Positions 57,891 through 64,000 of a stretch of DNA of 64,000 nt are shown here, in pieces. Both the position numbers and the translations under genes were made by a program. The stretch covers positions 1 to 64,000 of the forward strand of contig NZ_JACVVP010000036.1 of assembly GCF_014534745.1 (NCBI RefSeq), in the 5' to 3' direction. Numbering within the stretch: the first letter of the stretch is position 1; each line of letters begins with the position of its first letter. Below the pieces are notes generated by a model that did not search any database, was not told the DNA's origin, and worked only from the letters and a program-made list of their open reading frames with translations. This DNA is from Flammeovirga sp. EKP202 (lineage in GTDB: Bacteria > Bacteroidota > Bacteroidia > Cytophagales > Flammeovirgaceae).

Positions 57891-58964
57891 ATGGAAATAA
57901 ATTATCAATATACCTTACCAAAAACATCCCGCCCGATCATCATCATCGGAGCAGGAGGTATTGTCAACGATGCACATATGCCCGCTTATAGAAAAGCTGG
58001 ATTTGAAGTATATGGCATCACTAACAGAACAAAAGAACGAGCAGAAATAATAGCAGAAAAATATGACATCCCAAGAGTATTTGATAGCATCGATGATGCC
58101 ATCGCACAAGCTCCAGAGAATGCCGTTTTCGATCTTACATTAATGCCAAATCAGTTTGTTGCCACTTTAGAAAAACTACCGGATGGCGCCCCAGTGCTGA
58201 TTCAAAAACCTTTAGGTGATTACTTTGAGCAAACTAAAAAAATCATCGAAGTCTGTAGAAGAAAAAAGCTTATCGCGGCGGTAAACTGTCAGTTGCGCTT
58301 TGCTCCATATGTCATGGCGGCACGTGACATGATCAACAAAGAAGCCATCGGCAAAATCTACGATATGGAAGTGAAGGTGTCGGTATACACTCCATGGGAA
58401 ATTTTCCCTAATGTAGTCCATCATCCAAGATTGGAAATCCAACAGCACAGTATTCACCACATCGATTTGGTAAGGTCTTTCTTGGGTGACCCAAAAGGAA
58501 TTATGGCGAAAACATTAAAGCACCCTGCCAAAGAAATGTCGTCTACTCGTACCAATGTCATCATGGAATATGATGATGATGTGCGTGCATTAGTCAGTAC
58601 CAACCACGATCACGTTTTCGGATTTGATCACCAAGAAAGCTATGTAAAATGGGAAGGTACCAAAGGAGCTATCTATGCTAAAATGGGCCTTTTGATGAAC
58701 TACCCTGACGGTGTGCCAGACGCTTTTGAATACTGCATTTTAGAAGAAGAGAAAAAACCAGAGTGGAAAACCAAACAATTGGAAGGGTCATGGTTCCCTG
58801 ATGCTTTTATCGGCACCATGTCTTCATTGATCTGTTATGCCAACGGAGAATCTGACCAATTGGATACTTCTATTGAAGATATTTTGAAAACCATGCATGT
58901 GGTAGAAGCGGCGTATAAATCGAGCGATATGGGTGGTGTGAAACCTGAATATGGTTCAATATAA
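57891..58964 (+). CDS. Gfo/Idh/MocA-family NAD(P)-dependent oxidoreductase
   Basis: 357 aa, cytoplasmic. Rossmann domain with IIIIGAGGIVNDAHMPAY (about 16-33), conserved catalytic-type Lys in VLIQKPLGDY (EKP-equivalent) and the second-domain motif SIHHIDLVRSFLG with histidines for substrate binding. Oxidises or reduces a sugar, inositol or sugar-acid derivative; substrate unknown. Followed 29 bp later by a zinc-type dehydrogenase in the same direction. A MITE and half cloverleaf separate it from the CoA-transferase block. ATG start at 57891. Confidence 0.92.
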   Translation: MEINYQYTLPKTSRPIIIIGAGGIVNDAHMPAYRKAGFEVYGITNRTKERAEIIAEKYDIPRVFDSIDDAIAQAPENAVFDLTLMPNQFVATLEKLPDGAPVLIQKPLGDYFEQTKKIIEVCRRKKLIAAVNCQLRFAPYVMAARDMINKEAIGKIYDMEVKVSVYTPWEIFPNVVHHPRLEIQQHSIHHIDLVRSFLGDPKGIMAKTLKHPAKEMSSTRTNVIMEYDDDVRALVSTNHDHVFGFDHQESYVKWEGTKGAIYAKMGLLMNYPDGVPDAFEYCILEEEKKPEWKTKQLEGSWFPDAFIGTMSSLICYANGESDQLDTSIEDILKTMHVVEAAYKSSDMGGVKPEYGSI

Positions 58965-58993
58965 AATTGTCAAAAAGCAATAAAAATAAAACA

Positions 58994-60007
58994 ATGAAAG
59001 CATCATTATACGAAGGAAATCAAACCTTCACTGTTGTTGAAAAAGAAATAGAAGCGCCTGCCGCAGGTGAGGTAAGAATTAAAGTAGCCTATTGTGGGGT
59101 GTGCGGTACCGATGTACATATTTATCATGGTATGATGGACAAACGTGTCAGTATTCCTGTTACTATCGGGCACGAAATGTCGGGGACTGTAGATGCTGTT
59201 GGTGAAGGTGTGAAAGGATTTCGTGTGGGCGAGAAAATCACAGTTCGTCCATTAGACAACAGAGGTGAAACGCCTGCTGATAAAGGATACAGCCATATTG
59301 CAAAAGCATTAAAGTTTATCGGAATTGACAGCCCAGGCGCCATGCAACAATACTGGAATGTTCCAGCTTTCACATTACATAAACTGAAAGAGGAAACCGA
59401 CCTTAAGCTAGCGGCACTTATTGAGCCTTTATCAGTGGCTTGCCATGATGTACGCATGAGTAAATTGAAAAAAGACGAAGTAGCTGTTGTTTTAGGTGGC
59501 GGTCCTATCGGTTTACTTGTTGCTATGGTAGCCAAAAGCAAAGGAGCTAGAGTTATTATTTCAGAAGTGAATGATGCTCGAATTAAAATGGCAGAAGACA
59601 TGGGCTTTGAAGTGGTCAATCCTATTATCACCGATCTAGTAGCCTATGTTGATCAACAAACGGAAGGCGGGTTAGCGGATGTTGTATTCGAAGTAGCTGG
59701 CGTGCAAGCTTCATTAGATGTAATGACGGAAGTGGCAGGTATCCGTGGCCGTATTGTAATGGTGGCCATTCATGGAGAGAAAAAGCCCGTGGATCTGTTT
59801 AAGTTCTTCTGGAAAGAATTAGAGTTGATTGGTGCTCGTGTTTACGAAAAAGAAGATTACGAAGAGTCGATCCAATTGATCACAGAAAACAAATACAATT
59901 TCGATAAGATCATCACGGGCACAAAACCACTGGATGAAATCCAACAGATATTTGAAGACATCGATAATAATCCAACAGGGATGAAATTCTTGATCGACTG
60001 TCAATAG
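58994..60007 (+). CDS. Zinc-type alcohol/polyol dehydrogenase lacking structural zinc site
   Basis: 337 aa from ATG 58994; a TTG at 58967 would add nine polar residues. Medium-chain dehydrogenase: catalytic zinc region CGVCGTDVHIYHG, GHEMSG and IEP; NAD-binding LGGGPIGLLVA with acidic SEVN, suggesting NAD preference. The usual four-cysteine structural zinc loop is absent, replaced by RPLDNRGETPADKGYSH. Related to sorbitol/threonine dehydrogenases; oxidises a hydroxyl of a sugar or polyol (substrate unknown). Operon with the Gfo/Idh gene; a cloverleaf element follows the stop. Confidence 0.92.
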   Translation: MKASLYEGNQTFTVVEKEIEAPAAGEVRIKVAYCGVCGTDVHIYHGMMDKRVSIPVTIGHEMSGTVDAVGEGVKGFRVGEKITVRPLDNRGETPADKGYSHIAKALKFIGIDSPGAMQQYWNVPAFTLHKLKEETDLKLAALIEPLSVACHDVRMSKLKKDEVAVVLGGGPIGLLVAMVAKSKGARVIISEVNDARIKMAEDMGFEVVNPIITDLVAYVDQQTEGGLADVVFEVAGVQASLDVMTEVAGIRGRIVMVAIHGEKKPVDLFKFFWKELELIGARVYEKEDYEESIQLITENKYNFDKIITGTKPLDEIQQIFEDIDNNPTGMKFLIDCQ

Positions 60008-60021
60008 AATTTATTCTGTCA

Positions 60022-60157
60022 GGCACCATAGTTAAAACTATGGGCAGGTGATAAACAAACCTTTCCAAGACTGAAGTCTTGAAGGTTAAAAAAGGAAATA
60101 ACACTTTAGTGTTGTTGGAGTAAATATCACCTGCCCATGACTTCAGTCGTGGTGCAC
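60022..60157. repeat. Cloverleaf repeat element, full copy 2
   Basis: GGGCAGGTGATA pairs perfectly with TATCACCTGCCC, enclosing CAAGACTGAAGTCTTG and AACACTTTAGTGTT hairpins, flanked by CATAGTTAAAACTATG and CATGACTTCAGTCGTG. It begins 15 bp after the dehydrogenase stop and ends 34 bp before the SDR gene, so it lies inside an apparent operon. Confidence 0.85.
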
Positions 60158-60191
60158 AAAACACTTACATCAAACAGAAAAAAATAAAGCA

Positions 60192-60962
60192 ATGAGCGTT
60201 TTAAATACATTTAGTTTAGGAGGAAAAGTAGCATTAGTTACAGGTTGTAAAAGAGGTATCGGCATGGGCATGGCCGTTGCGTTAGCTGAGGCTGGCGCCG
60301 ACATTATTGGCGTAAGTGCCTCTCTAGAAAAAACAGGAAGTAATGTGGAAAAGGCAGTAACGGCATTAGGTCGTAAATTCTCTGCTTACACTTGTGATTT
60401 CTCCAACCGTGAATCACTTTATACTTTCATTAAAGAAGTGAAGGCAGACCACCCCGTAATTGATATTTTAATCAATAACGCTGGTACTATCCTTAGAGCT
60501 CCTGCAGTAGAACACCCTGACGAAATGTGGGACAAAGTAATTGAGGTAAACCAAAATGCACAATTCATCTTAACGCGTGAAATTGGAAAAGAAATGGTGG
60601 CTCGTGGCTCAGGTAAAGTAGTATTTACAGCATCACTTTTAACTTTCCAAGGTGGTATTACAGTACCAGGTTATGCGGCTTCAAAAGGGGCAATCGGTCA
60701 GATGACCATGGCTTTTGCAAACGAGTGGGCCTCAAAAGGCGTGAACGTAAACGCTATTGCACCAGGTTACATCGACACAGATAACACTGAAGCATTGCGT
60801 AACGATCCTGTAAGATCAGAGCAAATCCTAGCACGTATCCCTTCAGGACGTTGGGGTAAACCAGAAGATTTCGCAGGTCCAGTAGTCTTCCTTTGCTCGG
60901 AAGCAAGTGCTTATATGCAAGGTGCAGTAATGCTTGTTGACGGTGGATGGATGGGACGATAA
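60192..60962 (+). CDS. Short-chain dehydrogenase, KduD-like
   Basis: 256 aa. Classical SDR with TGxxxGxG (TGCKRGIGMGM, about 17-27), NNAG (about 95-98), catalytic Ser in TASLLTF, YxxxK (YAASK) and the terminal VDGGWMGR. Overall closest in pattern to KduD, the 2-dehydro-3-deoxy-D-gluconate 5-dehydrogenase of uronate pathways (FSLGGKVALVTG, NVNAIAPGYIDTDNTEALR, RIPSGRWGKPEDFAGPVVFL). A keto-sugar-acid substrate is therefore likely but not proven. Preceded by a cloverleaf element and followed by a REP hairpin, both inside the locus. ATG start at 60192. Confidence 0.9.
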   Translation: MSVLNTFSLGGKVALVTGCKRGIGMGMAVALAEAGADIIGVSASLEKTGSNVEKAVTALGRKFSAYTCDFSNRESLYTFIKEVKADHPVIDILINNAGTILRAPAVEHPDEMWDKVIEVNQNAQFILTREIGKEMVARGSGKVVFTASLLTFQGGITVPGYAASKGAIGQMTMAFANEWASKGVNVNAIAPGYIDTDNTEALRNDPVRSEQILARIPSGRWGKPEDFAGPVVFLCSEASAYMQGAVMLVDGGWMGR

Positions 60963-60981
60963 ATTAAACAGCATTTGTAAG

Positions 60982-61002
60982 GACGTTGCATTGCAACGTC
61001 CT
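60982..61002. repeat. REP-like perfect palindrome
   Basis: GGACGTTGCA-T-TGCAACGTCC, 20 bp after the SDR stop and 75 bp before the MaoC-like gene; flank TAGCGGACCACAA. Confidence 0.8.
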
Positions 61003-61077
61003 AGCGGACCACAACACGAACCACTTTCCGTCTTCCCTTATACTTAATCCCTTCATTTTAACTTTAAAGAAACAATC

Positions 61078-61524
61078 ATGCATATAAAATCACAATTTTT
61101 CGAAGACTACACACTAGGAGACTATAGAGAGACTCTTGGTAGAACAATTACAGAAACGGACTTTGTTGTTCATGCAGGACAAACAGGTGATTTCTTCCCT
61201 CATCATATGGATGCGGAATGGTGTAAAACACAACCTTTCAAGGAACGTATTGCACACGGCACATTGACATTTAGTGTGGCCATTGGGATGACAGCAACGG
61301 AAATTAACCCGGAAGCATTTTCTAAAGGATATGACCGTTTACGCTTTGTAAAGCCAGTACACATTGGTGATACTATTCATGTGAAAGTGACCATCTCTGA
61401 GAAATCAGAATCCAAGAAGCCGGAATTAGGTCAGGTGATTGAACACGTAGAGGTTATCAATCAAAGAGATGAATTGGTTTTGGTTTGTGATCATATATTG
61501 TTAGCAAAGAAAAAAGGGTGGTAG
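61078..61524 (+). CDS. MaoC-like enoyl-CoA hydratase
   Basis: 148 aa single hot-dog domain. The hydratase-2 motif is intact: [16 protein letters not shown] then [14 protein letters not shown], with Asp and His in catalytic positions. Family members hydrate 2-enoyl-CoA or dehydrate 3-hydroxyacyl-CoA. With two CoA-transferases upstream this supports a CoA-ester step in the pathway. ATG start at 61078; same direction as the SDR. Confidence 0.9.
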   Translation: MHIKSQFFEDYTLGDYRETLGRTITETDFVVHAGQTGDFFPHHMDAEWCKTQPFKERIAHGTLTFSVAIGMTATEINPEAFSKGYDRLRFVKPVHIGDTIHVKVTISEKSESKKPELGQVIEHVEVINQRDELVLVCDHILLAKKKGW

Positions 61525-61562
61525 GTCGGTCATCGCTAATAAAAAAGCAAATAAACCATGTT

Positions 61563-61711
61563 TCAAGTGTTAAGCGAAAGTGTCACTTGGAACTATTCTT
61601 TGGTGAAGTCTCCCGACTTCGAAATAAATGGATATTCACTTTTGTAATTCGAAGTCGGGAGACTTCGCCAATACTTTATCACAAGTGGCGCCTACCGGCT
61701 TAACACTTGCG
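61563..61711. repeat. Cruciform-forming inverted-repeat element, copy 2
   Basis: Reverse orientation of 19295-19437: TCAAGTGTTAAGCGAAAGTG ... GGTGAAGTCTCCCGACTTCG, a loop of different sequence, then CGAAGTCGGGAGACTTCGCC ... CCGGCTTAACACTTGC. The loop is not conserved but the arms are. Confidence 0.85.
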
Positions 61712-61818
61712 ACATTAAAGAGTTTCATTTTGATTTAGGTTTACCAAATAGAAATGATTGACCTACTACATTTCAGCTATCTACATCCCAACTTGGTGTA
61801 TATTACATCATTTTGGGG

Positions 61819-62589
61819 TTATTCTTTATCTGCAGGAACACCGCCGATGGAGACATTAATGGCATCTACGGTCTTTAAAATCTCATTAATAATATCATCT
61901 TGAGAGACGTTCTTCAGTTGGGAAGTTAGCCCTGATACTACCAACACCGCCATCACCTCATTATTGATATCATACACAGGCGCGGCAAAGTCTGTAACAC
62001 CTTCCGTCAGCGTACTTTTTTGTACAAAACATTGTAGGTCTTTCAAAGCTGACAACTCTTTTTCCAACTCCGTTTTTTCCTTTTTTGATAACGCTTGGTA
62101 TTCCTCCGACGCTTTCAATATTTGCTCCCTTTCCGCTTCCGATTTATGAGCTAAAATAATCTTTCCCGAATTGGTTTGAGTGATAGGAAAAACGCCCCCC
62201 ACTTCCACAGACAGCGAAATAGGTGTCATGCTCTTCGCTTGGCAAATAATCAGTAGTTTATTCTGGTAGAAAAAGCTCAAATGACAAGACTGATTAATGG
62301 TCTGAGAAAGCTGTTCCAAATAAGGCATAGAAGCTTTCACCAAGTAATCAATGGAAGAGTGATGATGGGACAATTGGAATAAACGTAACGTCAATTGATA
62401 CTTGCCCGAAATAGGCTCTTTATTGATATAACCTCTCTCCTCCAGACACACCAACATACGGTAAATCTCGTTGGGTTTACGATTAATACCTGTTCCAATT
62501 TCTGCTTGAGATTGAGGAACCGACTGTGCGGATAAGAATTCTAAAATATCTAATCCTTTGTCGAGTGCGGGAGAGTTATAAGTAGGCAT
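61819..62589 (-). CDS. IclR-family transcriptional regulator
   Basis: 256 aa. N-terminal winged helix-turn-helix (about 7-65: ALDKGLDILEFLSAQSVPQS, EIYRMLVCLEERGYI) and C-terminal IclR effector domain (about 80-250, with PISLSVEVGGVFPITQTNSG and VTDFAAPVYDINNEVMAVLV). IclR proteins sense carboxylic or sugar-acid metabolites and control adjacent catabolic genes, so this is the likely regulator of the 51.8-63.8 kb locus. Divergent from the lactonase gene with a 137-bp shared promoter region. ATG start at 62589. Confidence 0.92.
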   Translation of the reverse strand: MPTYNSPALDKGLDILEFLSAQSVPQSQAEIGTGINRKPNEIYRMLVCLEERGYINKEPISGKYQLTLRLFQLSHHHSSIDYLVKASMPYLEQLSQTINQSCHLSFFYQNKLLIICQAKSMTPISLSVEVGGVFPITQTNSGKIILAHKSEAEREQILKASEEYQALSKKEKTELEKELSALKDLQCFVQKSTLTEGVTDFAAPVYDINNEVMAVLVVSGLTSQLKNVSQDDIINEILKTVDAINVSIGGVPADKE

Positions 62590-62726
62590 ATGCTAAATTT
62601 AGTTTCAACAAAAATAAGAAATTGCTCAAATTTTAGGGTGTAAATCCTTCAGTATTTTTGAAAGTCTTATTTTCAATTTTATATCACAAGAATAATAGCT
62701 AAAATCAAACAAACAAACTTAATGAA

Positions 62727-63767
62727 ATGAATTTTTACACATCATCATACACCGAACATGTTGGACCCGGCCTATCAGGAAACGGCATCGGCATTCAATA
62801 TTTTAATATCGATCCAGTCACTTCCAAAATCACTTTATTGGAAAGCTACGAGACCATCAACCCCGGTTATTTTACATTAAACTCCACGGATCAATTACTC
62901 TACACTTTCCAAGAAAGACAGCAAACTTTAGCTCCAAAATTACTTTGTTTCAAAACCGAAAAAGGAAAGTTAGAACTGCTTCAATCATTGGAAATCAATG
63001 GAGGATTGCCCTGCCATATTTTGCACCTTAAAAAGTACAATTGCTTAATGGTGAGTTGTTATGAAACCGGCAATTTTTTGAAATATGATTTAGACGAAAA
63101 TGGTATTCCCCTCCCCTTTTCTCAAAACATAAAATATACTGGAGGAAGCATCAATCAAGACCGTCAAGAAGGTCCGCATGCTCATTTATCCTATTACGAC
63201 GAAGCTCATGATTTATTACTACTCATCGATTTAGGAAACGATAAAATTTATAGTTTGAAATACCAAAACGATCAGTTCGTCCAAACCCACGAATTGAGTG
63301 TTCCCGCAGGTGGAGGCCCAAGGCATTTAGTACAACATCCTGGCGCCAATTACAGCTTTGTATCCAATGAAATGAAAGGAGAAGTCAGTCTACTCAAATG
63401 GCAAAACGACGCTTGGCAATGGATCAAAAACGTCTCTATCATGACACAAGATCACAATAACGTCGCCTCTGCTTCCGCTATCAAAATCTCAAAATGCGGT
63501 CAGTTTATCTACTGCGGAGTAAGAAGTACCAACAGCATTTCCATCCTAAAATTTGATCCCGAAACAGAAGCCTTAAACCTTATCGAAGAAGTACCAACAC
63601 AAGGCGTCACCCCTAGAGATTTTGAGATTTCTCCTGATGGAAAACTCTTGATTGTAGGGAATCAAGATTCTGAATCTTTGGTTGCTTTTTCTATTAATGA
63701 AGGTAGGTTGGAGTTGATGGATAAAATGGATGGGGTGAGATCGGTTTGTTGTGTGGGGTTTGGGTGA
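62727..63767 (+). CDS. Lactonase of the 6-phosphogluconolactonase (Pgl/YbhE) beta-propeller type
   Basis: 346 aa, seven-bladed propeller of PF10282 type. Signatures: QEGPHAHLSY (about 147-156), GGGPRHLVQHP (about 193-203) and the terminal GVTPRDFEISPDGKLLIVGN. No signal peptide. Hydrolyses a sugar lactone, which fits products of the nearby Gfo/Idh or zinc-type dehydrogenases. Lacking other pentose-phosphate genes, it is more likely part of this catabolic locus than general glycolysis. Divergent from the IclR gene. ATG start at 62727. Confidence 0.88.
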   Translation: MNFYTSSYTEHVGPGLSGNGIGIQYFNIDPVTSKITLLESYETINPGYFTLNSTDQLLYTFQERQQTLAPKLLCFKTEKGKLELLQSLEINGGLPCHILHLKKYNCLMVSCYETGNFLKYDLDENGIPLPFSQNIKYTGGSINQDRQEGPHAHLSYYDEAHDLLLLIDLGNDKIYSLKYQNDQFVQTHELSVPAGGGPRHLVQHPGANYSFVSNEMKGEVSLLKWQNDAWQWIKNVSIMTQDHNNVASASAIKISKCGQFIYCGVRSTNSISILKFDPETEALNLIEEVPTQGVTPRDFEISPDGKLLIVGNQDSESLVAFSINEGRLELMDKMDGVRSVCCVGFG

Positions 63768-63777
63768 TTTGCCATAA

Positions 63778-63819
63778 AATGTAAACTGTTGATTAGTGAT
63801 TAAAAGACAGTTTACATTT
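63778..63819. terminator. Hairpin between convergent genes
   Basis: AATGTAAACTGT pairs with ACAGTTTACATT around a loop of about 18 nt. It follows the lactonase stop and overlaps the last codon and stop of the partial minus-strand gene. It may terminate transcripts from one or both sides. Confidence 0.55.
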
Positions 63820-64000
63820 GTATATTTTTTAATTCATCCTTTTTTCCAAAGTCTCTCCAACCGTCTTTGTCATAGTATTGTATTAGAACATCCGCTTCCA
63901 ATATATCTAAAAGGCTAATAAATAATATTTTTTGTAGTAAAACTATATACTCATGCTTTGCCTGCGAGAACTCTATTTTTGGAAAGATAGCCGAATGGGC
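63812..64000 (-). CDS. Partial CDS at window edge, unknown
   Basis: An open minus-strand frame enters from the right edge and runs 62 codons to TAA at 63812, e.g. KHEYIVLLQKILFISLLDIL and IQYYDKDGWRDFGKKDEL. Its composition looks coding (mixed charged and hydrophobic residues, few rare codons). The start lies outside the window. No family is recognised. Confidence 0.55.
   Translation of the reverse strand, partial: AHSAIFPKIEFSQAKHEYIVLLQKILFISLLDILEADVLIQYYDKDGWRDFGKKDELKNIQM

Noticed and set aside
58967-58993. TTG start for the zinc-type dehydrogenase
   Set aside because: The extra nine residues (MSKSNKNKT) are non-conserved-looking; ATG at 58994 starts directly at the catalytic domain.

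Overview
The window looks like chromosomal DNA of a Bacteroidota, most likely a marine polysaccharide-degrading member of the Cytophagales. This rests on TonB-dependent receptors with CarboxypepD-like N-domains, SusB-type GH97 and GH2/GH43 lipoproteins, TAnnTTTG -7 promoter boxes, weak Shine-Dalgarno signals, AT-rich DNA and Bacteroidota-restricted small families. Genus is not determined; Flammeovirga-like is a guess. No tRNA, rRNA, CRISPR array or intact transposase gene was seen.

Region 1 (1-9000) is accessory. Four minus-strand genes, namely a 1424-aa NACHT-type STAND ATPase with a C-terminal PD-(D/E)xK-like nuclease and three unrelated membrane proteins, are separated by four same-orientation copies of a 150-180 bp repeat. 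The layout resembles a gene-cassette array, but no canonical integron attC motif was found. Region 2 (9.4-12.2 kb) holds two cold-shock-domain genes, a small lipoprotein and two paralogous 50-aa membrane peptides too short for usual gene calling.

Region 3 (12.4-25.5 kb) is an iron-acquisition island. Minus-strand genes encode a ChaN-like protein, HmuY, an HmuR-like receptor, an FMN/Fe-S membrane electron-transfer protein and a chelatase-fold lipoprotein. Plus-strand genes encode an AraC regulator, a siderophore receptor and a PepSY membrane protein. Three promoters here share a TCTAAAT-containing box, a candidate iron-responsive operator. Region 4 (25.6-36 kb) is mixed housekeeping: a SpoIIE-type phosphatase, a GH43-like lipoprotein, Rof-like and DinB-like proteins, UmuC without UmuD, a TetR regulator and PrmC.

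Region 5 (36-51.3 kb) holds GH2, GH97 and a LacZ-type GH2, interrupted by a damaged restriction-modification locus (candidate nuclease plus C-terminally truncated type III Mod, no Res), a secreted metallophosphatase and a secreted caspase-like protease. Region 6 (51.8-63.8 kb) is a catabolic locus: a RhaT-type transporter, two signal-less solute-binding-fold proteins arranged as mirror images around two CaiB/BaiF CoA-transferases, Gfo/Idh and zinc-type dehydrogenases, a KduD-like SDR, a MaoC-like hydratase, an IclR regulator and a lactonase. Together these suggest uptake and oxidation of a sugar or sugar acid with a CoA-linked step; the substrate is unknown.

The intergenic DNA is densely populated by structured repeats: a roughly 440-bp element with terminal inverted repeats, 21-bp REP-like hairpins with compensatory base changes, a four-hairpin cloverleaf element, a 145-bp cruciform element, short AAATC/GATTT hairpins and a 163-bp MITE flanked by TA. 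These are non-coding and probably mobilised in trans.
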